Positions 27,550 to 40,869 of a DNA stretch of 64,000 bases are shown here, piece by piece. A program made the position numbers and the translations under genes. The notes under the pieces are model-generated. The model ran no database searches and was not told where the DNA came from. It worked only from the letters and a program-made list of their open reading frames with translations. The stretch comes from Hybos culiciformis (Eukaryota; Arthropoda; Insecta; Diptera; Hybotidae), in NCBI GenBank assembly GCA_964007475.1, contig OZ023274.1, positions 87,753,213 through 87,817,212 of the forward strand. Direction: 5' to 3'. Numbering within the stretch: the stretch's first letter is position 1; every line of letters begins with the position of its first letter.

Positions 27550-28639
27550 AGACGCTTTTTAAAATAGTTTGAACATTTAATATCAAGACCTTGCAAGAAT
27601 AAATTCTTATTTTTGACTTTTTAACGCTCTTCGATAAAAAGCATCTTTTCTTAAAAAAATTTTTTTACTTACATTTTTTAACAATTTAATTTATAACATT
27701 TTTTTTTATATTTAATGTATCTTATTATTTGGTATACCTACCTCTATGTAATGTAAACAGACAAAGTGGAGTGTTAAGATTTTATAATTTTGGCATTTTT
27801 GAATTAATAATAGCATTATTTGCAATATTTATCAATTGATTCGTAATTATGATATCTTATTTTATTTTATCAACTTTTTTTTTGGGTGCACGAACATTAA
27901 CAGGCATTTGAAGATGAAGATTATGATCATAGTAAATTATAATATAATAAAAAATATTATATTATATTAAGATTATTTTCATGTGAATAAAAATAATTCT
28001 AATAAAATTCTGATGAAAAAGAGATTAAATTAAATTCTCAAAACAGCCCAATTTTTCGTTCATTATATTTTTAGAAGAATGCTGTTTTTTTTTTCTTCTA
28101 GACAATTGATTTTCTCTTGCATTGCGATTGAAGTGTAATAAAAAGATTCTGTATAAATACTATGAACGAAGGTTATGTAAATTCATTCATAAATTATAAA
28201 CATACAAAATTCCCCATTCAAATTTTTATTATAAAAGCTTCTATACAAAATTTTCTTTCTGCACAGTTTAGAATTTGTTTCAAAACGAGTACATAATGTG
28301 TATACTTGTTATATACAAAGCTGTTTGTATATTTTTTTGAATAAGTTAATCAAAAATCAGCTGATGGCAATAATCTGAAGAATCCTTCAAATGTATCTGT
28401 ATTCATGTATCTGGGATATATTTTAAGATATATTTTTTTTAATTTCCGCATTCGGCGCATTAGGCATATTTAATGAAAAACTAAAAAAGGATAATTTAAT
28501 TTATTGATTACAGTCGTAAACTATAGATTATTTTTTTCGCAAAAAAATTTGAAAATCAACCGCTAATAAGATATTTTTAGATCTTGAAGAAACTTGTATT
28601 AAACAATAATTTTTTTTCTGCAACAATAAATTCAGTACT
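27550..28639. other. AT-rich noncoding DNA
   Basis: No gene or element recognised. Confidence 0.4.
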
Positions 28640-29326
28640 AGTCTACCCGGTGGCCCTTTCCCATCGAGCGGCAACAGGCAAGACTGTACATACTTGTGCC
28701 TATCATTATTAAATAATAATAAATATTTCATCCCAATGGCAAGGGTACTTGGACATGGGACAGAAGGAAACACCGAAGGAAACATATTTTCATGATTTGT
28801 ATTAGTTAGAATTCGAACCGCGAAGAGCCGTAACTAGGGTATGGCGAACATGGCCCCGGCCATAGGCGCCTGATTAAAAAGGCGCTCACTCATTTTACAT
28901 TTTTCGAATTTTAAAACATGATTTATTACAGCTTTATACAAAATTTCAAAATTCAAAGTTAACGTAATTTTCTTCAAAATTAATTTTTGTTAATTTGCTA
29001 AATTATTTGAAAATTATTTGAATTTTTGTCGGGAGAAAAGTTAATGTCTAGATCCGTGATGGAATTAAATAAATCAGTGAAAGATCTTTGTTCAGAGTAT
29101 TCAGAATTGGATTCCGGTGAGATGCTGAATGAAATCGAATGCTTTAAATTTCAAAGCATTTAAAATAGATCAAAATTAATAATTGGAAGTTAATTTTTTG
29201 TAAGATAGTTGAGATAGGCGCCATTTTAAATGTTTGCCATAGGCGCCGCAAACTCTAGATACGGCTCTGCCGCGATCCTCAGTATTTCTACTGAAAGAAG
29301 GAGCTTAAACCACTGCGACACCCCAG
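28640..29326 (-). mobile_element. tRNA-derived SINE split by a hAT element
   Basis: Read on the minus strand from 29326: CTGGGGTGTCGCAGTGGTTT (A-box like, TCGCAGTGGTTTA), then TACTGAGGATCGCGG. After the inserted element, GCGGTTCGAATTC (B-box like, consensus GGTTCGANTCC) follows. The body continues to about 28640 with GTTGCCGCTCGATGGGAAAG and GGCCACCGGGTAGACTAG. The spacing between A and B boxes (about 35 bp after removing the insert) suits a pol III promoter. The 3' limit is uncertain. Confidence 0.65.
28824..29269 (+). mobile_element. hAT remnant inserted in the SINE
   Basis: Left end AGAGCCGTAACTAGGG, reversed right end CAGAGCCGTATCTAGAG; the hexamer CCGCGA is present on both sides (28818-28823 and 29270-29275). 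ATGG(C)...GGCCATAGGCGCC motifs lie inside both ends, as in other 'zinc finger MYM-like' hAT elements. A coding scrap at 29044-29160 reads MSRSVMELNKSVKDLCSEYS and ELDSGEMLNEIECFKF, similar to the middle of hAT transposases, then stops. Confidence 0.75.
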
Positions 29327-31070
29327 AAAGTTAGCACATTTATGTTTGTATAATTATACATATATATGTGTATAATATAGAACTTTCGTAATAGTTTACT
29401 ACAAGTTAATTAAAATATCAACAAAAAAAAAGCACATGGTAGGTAATTAAAAAAAAAAAAATTAATTTTTTTTTATTCTTTCTTATTTAGTTTGTTTTTA
29501 GACTTTAGATTTTCCCATCTGATATTAGCACGTTTTTTTTTTTCTTGTTTGTTGTGAAAAGGGAAAAGCTTTTTCTTAACTGTATAATAGTTTTCGAAAA
29601 AAAAAAAAAATTTTTTTTCAACGAAATTTTCCGAACATAAATAAAAATATTGTTATTGAAGTTCGGTATATTTATAAAAATTGTATGCAAAAACAAAAAA
29701 AAAAAAATTTTTTTAAGAAGATATAAAAAAAGATATGTATTTTATATTTTTTTTTTCGTTTTTTTTTTTTTTTTTAAGCAAAAATAGAAAATCTGAAAAT
29801 AAAGGTAAAAGTTTTTACAGCAGCAGTCGAAAAAAAAAAAAAAACAATTTTTTATACTATATATTTTATACATAAACATAAAATATGTATTATTTTATGT
29901 TAAAATAGTTTTCAGTTGCATGCAGGACCTTGATGGAAACGGTTATACGTTTATCGTAAAAATATAATTCAAAAAAAATAAATAAATAATAAAAAAAAAA
30001 ATTTTTCTGAGATTTTATTATACTTAAAAAAAAAAGAAGCAAAATAAAATAATAATAAAAAATATATACTAGAAATTCAATTAAGGTCCTTGCATTTAAA
30101 AATTTTTATCTTAACTTTTAACTTAAAATAATATTTATGTAAATAGAGATCGGGATTGATTACACAAAAATTTAGAGAAAAAAAAAAAAAAACAGATTAA
30201 AAAAATAATGCTTAAAATTCTTAAAGTTTGATATTTTTGGGTCCAAAATTTTTTTATTTACATTATTTTTATTTTTTTTTTTATTTATAAAACCCTTTAT
30301 TTTTGCCATCAGAGATGCATATTATTTTAATACAATTATATTTTTGCATTTTATTTATATAAGGTCTCTGTGCAAGAAACGTATGCAGAATTTTTTGTTT
30401 TTTCATTATTTATATATTTGGTGCATAAAATTTGTTTTAATAATAATAAAGAGCTTATTAAATACACATTATTTGTGTTTTTGTTTGATTTGCAAAAAAG
30501 AAATATGTGGTAAACAGGGGAAGGGAATGTTTTTGCTTGTTTCTTCTCTTATGGCTTTAGTCTCATTGTTGTACCTAATTTGTTTTTTTTTTCTACAGAT
30601 TCAATAGTGTGTAATAATTATTTATTGTTCTTCAAAAAATATTTACAAACGTTCAAAAAATCGATTGCAAACGTTAAAGTATAAAATTTTTAAATTTTAA
30701 TATTCAATTTTAATTTTTTTGAGTTAACTTTTTTTTAATGGCCTAGCTGCAGGGCTTAAGAGTTGTTTCAAGTGCAAGTCTCTATTAAAAAAAAAATATT
30801 AAAAAAATATATGTATTTTTAACACGATTTTATTTAATACACAAACTCTATGTTTTTATGTTTGTCATCGAATTTTGCATTACATACCGTCGATTTTGCT
30901 GAAGTTTGTCGGTAACGTATATTTTCGTCTGTAACTAAAAATAATAATTATTAACCACATTATCGAGAAAATAAAATTTCTGTTCTAACGAATTTATGAG
31001 TTTAAAGTCCTTGGCTGTATTTACTTAATAATTGTACAATTCGGTCTAAAAAGTTTATTATTTACTATTA
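29327..31070. other. AT-rich DNA with long A and T runs
   Basis: No gene seen. Homopolymer A/T runs are very frequent between about 29450 and 30300. The open frame at 30344-30607 is a low-complexity Phe/Leu/Ile/Cys run without splice or motif support. Confidence 0.4.
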
Positions 31071-31074
31071 TGTT

Positions 31075-31600
31075 TAAGAGCCCTCCACTTGAAATTCTGT
31101 TTTCTATTTCTGTTTTCTATTTTTGCAGTTTTTTTTGTTTTATTTTACAGAAAATAAACGGCCGTGAAAAATGCGACAAAAATTGTACGAAAAACCCCTC
31201 TACCAGAAAATCACAAAACTATATTTGAATTTGATTTCTGTGCAGAAACTGTAATTTATCAAAAAAATTAAAAAATTCTTAGAAATAAATGAAATTAATT
31301 AAAAATTGTTTAGGAAATTAAAGAAATTCAAAATTTCACGTCACCAGCCCTGGAGAGTGGTATTTTAGTTTTATTTCTGAGTCTGAGATTTTTTATTATC
31401 TTTTTCCTTTACTTCAGAATCCAAGCAAATGTGCTCAAGTTTTTTAAAGGCACGTTTGGGCCAAAAAACTCAAAATTTAAAAAATCCGCCTCACCTACCC
31501 TGGAGCCAGTTATATACTCTCTAACATATCAAAAAATCACTTCAGTCTAGATTGTATTAACCCTACAATCAAAGCCAAACTAAGACCAATTTTTTGCAAT
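31075..31600 (+). repeat. Dispersed repeat, copy A
   Basis: AAGAGCCCTCCACTTGAAAT... TATTTTACAGAAAATAAACG... CAGCCCTGGAGAGTGGTATT, TTTTTCCTTTACTTCAGAAT, AAAATCCGCCTCACCTACCC, TGGAGCCAG. A diverged copy in the same order lies at 36950-37290. No coding capacity; probably an old element. Confidence 0.6.
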
Positions 31601-34600
31601 TTTTCACAATGAGGGCTCTTAATTATTTAAATTTTATCAGTACATATAATGAAATGTACCAATTTTTTTTATATGTAATTTTTTTATAGAATTATACTTT
31701 TAGATTTATTTCTAACTGTACACCTACGAGCTATAGATAACCTTGAATCCCAAACCGGTGGCAAACCGTTTCTTTTCTATCAAATTAAAAATTAAAATTG
31801 ACTTTCAAAACAAATGCTTTTCTATAACCATTCATAGTTAGTGTTATTTAATTAAAAAAAAATTTTTTAATATGTATATTAAGTACCCAAGGCTCTGATG
31901 ATGTTTTGTTTGATGGCATTAAATCGACGTGTTCACTTTAATTTTTCGCCGACCAAACCAAAAAATGAAATAAACATTATAAAAATTTTAAATAATTTTC
32001 AATAAGATCCCCTAGTTTTAATTTAAAATCAGAAAGACTCCGAAAAGAAATATGCATTTATCGCTTTTCTATACAGAACAGATAACAGATAAAATAACGT
32101 GAATGATGAAAATTTTTAAAAATAAATAACATAAAAGAATTTTTTGTCTTCAGGGTGGTGAATTAAAAATTAATAATCCATAAATATTTAAGAAAATACA
32201 AAATAAAATGTGTAAACAGACTGAATTCTTTCACATATTTCCTACATATTACTTTTGTAATGAAAGATATAGGTACAGACAGCATAGAATATTTTACGAA
32301 TACTACATTAATATGTATAAAGCATATTACATTTATACTTATAATACATTTATAATATATGTATATGAAATTATTCTATAAAAAACTATAGCTGACTCTT
32401 ACTTGTATATTTGGTTTTTATATTATTAAGGGGTATAAATATGATTTAGATTGCATATATGGGTACATAAAAATAAAATATCCTTTTCATTTCAAATTTA
32501 TTATTTTTATCAATAATTCAAGGAAAAAAATTGATATTTATGTTTTTTTAAAACATTTATGAATGGAACATTGAAATCGTGAAAGATAAAAGCTTAATGC
32601 TAAATTACAAAAAATAAAAAAATTGGCAAAATGCATTAAAAATTTAAAGATTTAATGCATAGCATTTAATGCACATATTTTATGAAAAAAAAAGGGAAAT
32701 ATATGATGATTTTGGATAAACTGTACGAATTTGTGCACTCCATATTCCTACATAAATTATTATTATCAACGTTATTTTCAGTTCAAATCTTTCCATAAAC
32801 ATTAATTGCATATTCTGAGAAATTTCGATTTTATATCCCTTATGTATGGTAATTCTAACCATCTCCTGTATCACAGCATACAATGAAATTGATTTTGTAC
32901 ATCCGGAGTAAGTTCGAAAACTTCAAAGGATGGATTCTGGTGCAGTTTTCTGCATCAAATTGATCGGGTTCAGCAGGGGCGCTGACTGGTAATTAATTTG
33001 TAGCAAACAAAGTCAACAAAAAAAAAATCAATTTCAATAATATTTCTGAATATACAAAAAAAATATTAATTTCTTATATTCATCATAGCCATATAGTTAA
33101 ACATATTACACATGAAATGTAGAAATGCAGAAAAAAAAATTAACATCGCTTGAAATTTTTTCAATAAAAGGATATCAATCTTTAGCCTTCATTCATATTT
33201 TTTTTTTGAATAAAAAGAAAAAAGATACCTGTAGTATGTAATCTACATAAATGATGTTTTTTTCTTTTAGTCTAAACTGAATTCAATAATTTTAACCAAA
33301 TTACTATATGGGACAAAATTTCAATTTTTTTATTTTTTTTAATTCCAATTTATATTATGAAAATGTAAATTTTTCTCTAGAGATCTTAATGTCTTATTTG
33401 AAAAATGTCCTTTTCCATGTTATACATCGAAGAATTTATATTAAGTTTTGAAAATTTTCAAATTTTATCTTTATTCTTTTTTTTTTTTTTATCAAAAAGG
33501 TAACTATATTCTTGTATATGGTAACATACATATACCTACATTATATTGGCCCCTATGTTATTTATTACATAAAGATAAAGTATTTTATTCAGGAAAAATA
33601 TCTTCTTTTTTGTTTTTGAATTCATCCTGAAAATTAAATGTCTATTAGAATAATGAAATAAATAAATAATTTATACATCTTATTATACCAAAGCTAGGTT
33701 TTATTTAGAAATATTGATGATTCTCAAAAGAAGTATTTTTTTTTTGTTACCACGAAAAGTTTTAAAATCACAATTTGCTATAAAAGAGGGAACAAATTCG
33801 TGCGTACATATGTATAGGTATAATTTTATTGCTCCCCTTGAATTATTTCGAAGCGAAGCTTTAAAAAGCAATATTATCTCGCAGACTCTAATGAATATAG
33901 GTTAATTTTATTCTCTTTTTTTGAAAAGGACATTATTTTACATCAAAAGTTTGTTGTTCTTTTTATCTTTTATTGCTCTGTATATATATGTATATACTAA
34001 CTACGTGTTTAAAAAAATCATATTAAAAATAATTTTTTTAACATTTCAATTTTATATTCCGCATGCAAGAATTTAAAATCGTGCAACTACTATCTTTTCT
34101 TCACCGATACGGAAATGTGGTTGAAATTTTATGTGATTTAAAAGTTATTGAGTTAAAATTTTGTTTTCTGGTGTAGAAATGGAAAAATTATGTATTTTTT
34201 GTTGTTGTTACTTTATAAAAAAAAATATCAAGACTTAAATATGTATTAAGAAAAAAATAACACTTCAACATTATAAGGATAATGTTTTTTTGTTTCTTAA
34301 GAGAAATGCTTTTAAGCAAGAAAAAACATCAATGGTAAAAAAGAGTTAATTGTACTTGGATGGGAAAAGCAAAAACAAAATTACAAACCATAGATTAATG
34401 TAAAACTATAATGATTTAAAATTTAGCTTTAGAGATCCTCACAACATATGTATGTAACTCTAATATTTACTTTCCAAATTATTGTGAAAATTTTGAAAAC
34501 AACTTGAAAAATATTTATCAAATCTTAGTTTGATTAGAAGTTGTACATTGGAAAGAAAAACAAGTTAGTTGATTTCAACATTTTTTAGCCATCTAACTGA

Positions 34601-36155
34601 ATCAAAGAAGCAATTCTTTTAAGACTGAATCGAAACAAAATTCAATAAAAAATAAAATAATTATGTTATTTTTGGGATTACTCGTATTTTTCGTTAACAA
34701 TTAAAATTACAATTTTGAATTTTCTTTGATTTCCATAATACAATTTTTGGACTCAAGAAGTTTGTAGTAACAGCACAAAAAATGTATGCTGTTTTTAGAA
34801 TAACCGATAAATATATAAACCATTTACGATGCGATATAAAAACATATTTTTGAATTAATGTAAAAAAAAATGTTTATTAATTTGAAATACAAAAATTAAG
34901 TATAAGAAAAAATTCAACTATTTAAAAACTGTATAAATTCAAAAAAAAAAATTTATTCACATATGAATAATAGGTTTTTAAATAAGTAATCCTGTTTCAT
35001 ATCGATTTTTTGAATTTTTTATTCATTTTTGTGCAAGATAAGAATTCTAAAGTACACAAATTTAATTTACCATGGAAATTGAAGTTTTCTTTTGATATAT
35101 AAATAAATAAAAAGAACTTTTAGCTTATTTTCTTTAATTTTATTTTTTTGCTTGCTTGTTTGCAAATAAAAAATTTCATTTAACTGGGGATAATTTATTA
35201 CTTAAGCTCGGTATGTGCTCTCACCATATATGTTTATGAGAAATATCTTTTTAAAGTTTTTCATTTGTGCGAAGAAAAAAATTCATTAGAGAAAATTATT
35301 AGAAAATGACATTTGACTGAAGATTTTGATGTGGTCTTTACGTTCAGTCTTTACGTAAGGTTCAAATATTGTTCTAGAGCTTATTCATATTTTGTTAAAA
35401 CAAATTTTTAAGCATTCTAATCGATCAATGAATTATGAAACAAAACGAACTTAAATAACATTCTACTTTGTATTAATATAGTGTAATAGAGACTGTAGAC
35501 AAAGTTACATTTATATATATGTATATTATATATGAATGTATATTTTTAAAAACATTATTTAACTATTTATTTACAGAAAAAGCATGAAAATATTAATCAA
35601 TTAAACAGAAAACAGCAGTGCAGTTAGTTATGCTTCGTTATGTAACAAAAATAAATAAATTATTATGTAAATTAAATAAACAAAAAAGTTAAAAAAAAAA
35701 TAAAATAAAATAAAAAAAATTCGGTCGAAAAATAATTAAAATAAATTATATTATATTTTGTAAAATAAAAAGCTTAAAATTTCACATATTTCGAAGTGGC
35801 GCGGCGAAACTAATTGCAATACAGAAATCAATAAAACAAATTAAGACAGTCTTGTGCCTGTTAATTTTAATGTTGAATAATTTTATCGAAATAAAAATTT
35901 ACAAAAACTCTTAATTTCAAGGATTATCTTTATATGATTAAAGAAAATAATAATATTATTACAAAATATCATTATCTTTTATGAGATAAAAGGGATAATA
36001 AGGATAAATTGTTCTGTTTCATTTTAATTCACATACAGATAGGTGGGTGGTTAAGATTTTTTTTCCTTTTTTTTTTTTATCTATAATTGAATTTCTAATA
36101 AAAAAACAAAAAAAAATTCATTAGGATACATATAAAGTACCTTGTATAGCAACAA
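31601..36155. other. AT-rich, TE-poor noncoding DNA
   Basis: No gene or element recognised. If 36156 is the first coding exon of a gene, part of this may hold its promoter or 5' non-coding exons. Confidence 0.35.
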
Positions 36156-36315
36156 ATGAGCGAAAGGATTTTATTAAATGGCAGACAACGAGTTAGTCCT
36201 TCGCCAGGAAGGGGAACAAAAATTGCATATACACCACTTCCACGAAGTGATCCAGATATTGGTACAAATTGTCTAGCAATTGATTTAAGAACAATTCAAA
36301 CTGGTAATCCGACGG
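36156..36315 (+). CDS. Candidate first coding exon of a long-intron gene
   Basis: ATG at 36156 in the context CAACAAATGAG, a good insect start, with an in-frame TAG nine bases upstream. The frame reads MSERILLNGRQRVSPSPGRG, TKIAYTPLPRSDPDIGTNCL and AIDLRTIQTGNPT, then meets GACGG|GTGAGT, a strong splice donor (phase 1). A pyrimidine-rich tract and TTCATTAG at 36124 could be the acceptor of an upstream non-coding exon. Base composition and amino-acid diversity stand far above the surrounding AT desert. No downstream partner exon is seen in the remaining 27 kb, so the next exon must be short or beyond the window. The product is not recognised; an RSPSPGR-like, disordered N-terminus is all that can be said. 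Confidence 0.6.
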
Positions 36316-36945
36316 GTGAGTTGTCAATTTTACACTATTAATTAAATCCACTTAGTAATATATAGCAGTGATTTAAGAATTAAGTATATTATTGTATACA
36401 TAAAAATATATAAATCGATATAAAATGGCACAAAAAATAAATGAATGAAAAAATTTAGAATTATAAAATTCTATTTTCACTGCTAATATTGTATATTATT
36501 AGTATTTTTATAAATAAAAAACTATATTTATGTAAATAATAATTTTTATGTTGTTTAATATGTATATTTTTTGTTTTATAAATTATTATATTTTTGTAAA
36601 TAACGTAATATTTTTATTTTATTTTCATTTTTGTGTTATTTTTATGTTATGTATAAAAAAATATTATGTTTCTCTGTTGTACTATCTGTTGTTTTTTGTC
36701 TATTTTATTAATTTCTCTTTGTTGAATTAAACCTTAAAGAAATGTTATGTAACATTATGTTTATTATTACAATTAAACAGATTTAGAGTTTTCATGTTTA
36801 ATTAATTTTTAAAACATCAAAATCTTTAAATTACTAAGATTGCAAGAATTTTAAAGAAAACTCATATCAGTTTGTCAATTGAAAGTTGAAATTATGGCGA
36901 TAATACCATTTTGAGATTTTAAGTTTTTTAATTTACAATTATTTG
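36316..36945. other. Putative intron, AT-rich
   Basis: Follows the donor at 36316; no feature beyond AT-rich low complexity. The Phe/Tyr-rich open frame at 36548-36730 is a compositional artefact. Confidence 0.35.
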
Positions 36946-36949
36946 CTTA

Positions 36950-37290
36950 AGAGCCATGGAACCGAAAATTTAAAATATTTTCCTGTTTCCTGTTTTGCAC
37001 TTTTTTTTGCTATTTTATTTCACTGAAAAAATGTTTAGAAAATTAAAGCAAATTCAAAATTCAGTATCAAGTCAAGAGCCCTGTAGAGTGATGTTTTAGC
37101 TTTATTTTTTTTATTATCTCTTTCCTTCACTTCAATATCGCAACAATTATTTATATAAGTTTTTCAAAGTTCAATTTCAGACCAAAAACTTATAATTTCA
37201 AAAATCTGCCTCACTCCCTTGGACCCAGGTTTTTGTTCTTTAACATGCCAAAAAGGACTTTTTTCAGTTTCATGCTCTTAAAAATTTGTA
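36950..37290 (+). repeat. Dispersed repeat, copy B
   Basis: AAGAGCCATGGAACCGAAAA ... TCAAGAGCCCTGTAGAGTG, TCTCTTTCCTTCACTTCAAT, CAAAAATCTGCCTCACTCCC, TTGGACCCAGG, then CATGCCAAAAAGGAC. Same block order as copy A at 31075-31600, strongly diverged. Confidence 0.6.
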
Positions 37291-40200
37291 GATAGATCTA
37301 CAAAATACTCATATATACTTATTCTGAAAAATCAATAACGTTTAACTTTAACCAAATCTGAAAATAATCAAAAAATTCAAGAATAATATAAGAAAAAAAA
37401 AGTAAGTAGATTTTTATGTAAAAATGTAAAAAATGTAAATACACTTATGTGTTTGTTTGTGTACATTATTTTAAATCTTTTGACATTTCTATTTATATTG
37501 TGTAATCAAAATATATATAGTGCTGAATGAATTCTAGAATCTTGATTTATATACACAATTAAATTACATATTATTGTATTAATGCTTTGGGGTTTCAATA
37601 AAAAAAAAGAACCTACATAAATGCAATTTTTCTTTTAAAATTAAAAAAAAATGTTTTCCCAAGGCAGAGTGTTGTTATTAAACTTTTGTATGGAAAAAAT
37701 TTTCATTTCCCTGAAACAAAAAAAAAAAATGTTTTTGTAATAAAAATTTGTTGATACAATTTTTTTTATATTTATTGTTTTCATTTATCCACCTAACATT
37801 ACAAATTAAAAAAAAATTAAGGAAAGAAAACATTAATATAGCAAATAACTACATAAAAGCATAGTGCATCCACATATAGACATTACAATATTATAAATAA
37901 GAAGATACAATATTTTACACTAAATTATATATTAAACGCCCCGGCTCGCTCCAACTTATTTCACAGATATTTGGCCAAAAAAAATTAACCATTAATTTTT
38001 TACTCAGTGTACTATAAATAGTAGGGATACTATACTATACTATTCTATAATATTTTTAATAAAAAAATTGAATAGTTTAATCAGAAATTTATCAATGTCA
38101 TTTATTATATTTGTATATCCTAATCATATTTAAACCAATTTCTTAACGATTTTTATACAAATACAATAATTTAAATATTAAATATTCTATGATGTTTTCA
38201 ATATTTAAATCTCTTTGTTAAAATTTCAAAATTATGGATGCGGATGAAAATAAAATCGTATTCTTTTCTTTATTAAAATATTTATTGATGATGATAAATC
38301 TGATTTCAATATCCCTAAGGCTTAAATTTTATAACCTGTATAATTTACATTTTGGGTATAACACAATCTAAAATGTATATTTAAGTAGCGTATGTATATT
38401 AATATAATTTTTGCAGAAAATTTTCATGTTTTTTTTTTAAACGAAATTTATATGATTACTTTAAACCTCCCAAATCATAAATTTTATTTTAATAAAGTTT
38501 TACAGAAAGTCATATTCAAATAAAAATCATAATAAATCATAAAGATTGTTTTGATAAACTTGCTGTCAAACAACAACTTAAGGAAATTCATTTTGTAGAC
38601 TCGACTATATGCACTGAAATATACACATGCAAATGTGCATTGTGGTTGTGCAAGGATCTTTATAGAGAACTTTTCTATGGGAAAGATATGGAAAATTATT
38701 AATACTATTTTAAAAATATCAGAATTGTTTAAAACACCGAGAATCGTACTTGGAATATTCTGGAACTAAACTATACATAAATGTTAGTAATCGGCTCCAC
38801 AAGGATACACGAAAAGCCGTATGGTTGCGTAGTTGTAAATTAATTGTTATGATTATATGTTGCAATGTAAATAAGAACTTATATTAAATTCATAATCTTT
38901 GTTATATATAATTTTATATAGAAAATGTTTTTTCGAAATTATTAAATATTTAATTTCATTCAAATTTGCATCAAAACTTCCAATTTTTTCAACACAAAAG
39001 TATTTATTTTAAGTTAAAATGGACAAAAATTAAATTGAAAATTTCCAGCAACATTTTATATGAATTATTTAGCGAGCTTTCATCAAATAAACGTATACTT
39101 AATAATTTAATTAAAACTATTTTTGTACAATTCGTAGTAAATTTTTTTCAGAACCAAGGTATTTTATAATATTTAAAAATATTTTGCAGCTGATAAAATA
39201 GATTTTTTTAGCAACTAAGAATTCTATTCATTATTAATTATTTTAAAAAAAATACATAGAGTACATAGAGTAACAATTATAATAAATACATGTTTCGCTT
39301 ACTCCAAAAAGCTTCTTTTAAGTTAAAAAAATTAATTTTAAATTTTTTAAACTTTTTTAAAACATTGAATATTTTTTCAAGATAAATTTATCTACATAAC
39401 TGATTTTCCCACTCAACCTCGCGAATCCTCTTTTCATTTTACATAAAGTAAGAAGTGCTTATTTAATTTCAAAGGGGAAAATTATTATTTTTGTCTCCCA
39501 AAAAATTAATTAGAGAGATTTTTTTAAATTTCTGAAATTTTTATCATTTTTCAACAATCAATTCAATAATGTCCAAAATATTTCGAGAATAATCTAAAAT
39601 ATGTAAACCACAATGCATTCAATTAAAATGATCAACATTGCGGATACAGAAAGAAAAAGTATATGTATTTGCAAACGAATTGTTTGCGTGTTGAAATTAA
39701 ATGAATTTTGGTTGCTATCAAATTTACATACTTTATCTCGTTTTGCATTTAAAACGTGAAAACAGACTATATGTTTTCATTTGGTGTCCGTCTGTTGGTC
39801 GATTATTAAACTTCCCGACAGATTTCGATCAAATTAATGCCGAAATATGTGCCATTTCCTTCACTTTATCCAAGCTAAAGCATGAGATAGAAGCTCTCAA
39901 CTGGCCAAGGGCCGATAATATGTAAAAATTAGTATTTGTGTAGATAAAGATGTCGGATAGAGGCACCTTAAAAATATTATTAGCCCGAAATAGATCCAAC
40001 TAAGGGGGGTAAAAATAGATTTCCATGTAAATTTGTAGATGTAGATTGAAAGGAACTTAAAAAAAATGTTTAGTTCCTGTTTGTTCTCAAGGAAGCGAAG
40101 GGGGTCAAAGTGGATTACAGGCTATTTTTTTATTAATTTAAGGAATGATCACATTAAGTACGGCAAAGATAAATTCAATTTTTCAGTTCCTACTTATTAC

Positions 40201-40865
40201 AAAGAATTTTTTTACAAACATTTTGAAATCAATTAAAACTTCATTGGTTTTTTATTTGAAAATGTTGCCGACCCTATGCAATGTATTGAACTAATAAATC
40301 TCGTTAATAAAAATATTCCACTTATACAATATATAGTGTACTATTAGTTGTAAATAAAACTATACATGGTAGGTATAATAGTTCAACTATGTAAAAAAAT
40401 GCTATTTTATCAAAAATAAATTAAATCGTGTGAACATCACACTTCACATTTTTTATTCTTCCACATAACATTTATGTTTAAATCCTTTTAAAAAAAATAA
40501 ATAAAATCGTTTATGAAACAATAGGTTTTTTTTATACACATTTTATATTTTTCACAATATTAAAAAGAAAACAAAAATAATAAAAATTAAAAACAATAAT
40601 GTCTGGAATGCCAAAATGACAAGTTAAACAATAACTTTACAAAAAATGACAGACGAAGCAATTATAAACGAATTCGAGGATAATTTATGATTTTATTTTT
40701 AAATAGGACAAGTTACAACCGCCTTAAAAATTATTTCTAATTAGTTAATAATAAACAAAAATTTGATTGACTTGCAATATTAATTGAGTTCATCATCTTG
40801 CGAGATAGAGAAGCAAAACTCTCCAAGTCGAAATTCCAAAAACGATGTAACTTCTGAAAACCTAA
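37291..40865. other. AT-rich noncoding DNA
   Basis: Almost featureless. A somewhat less biased open stretch lies at 39790-39925 (SVGRLLNFPTDFDQINAEIC, then SKLKHEIEALNWPRADNM), without recognisable domain or splice context. Confidence 0.35.
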
Positions 40866-40869
40866 ATCC

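Noticed and set aside
30344..30607. 87-codon hydrophobic frame that could be a small membrane protein
   Set aside because: AT-driven Phe/Leu/Ile composition, no splice sites or start context to support it.
36548..36730. 60-codon Phe/Tyr-rich frame just after the candidate exon
   Set aside because: Low-complexity AT background; not connected in frame through the strong donor at 36316.
39701..39925. 74-codon frame with FPTDFDQINAEIC
   Set aside because: Slightly less biased than background but no domain, repeat or splice context; left as part of noncoding DNA.
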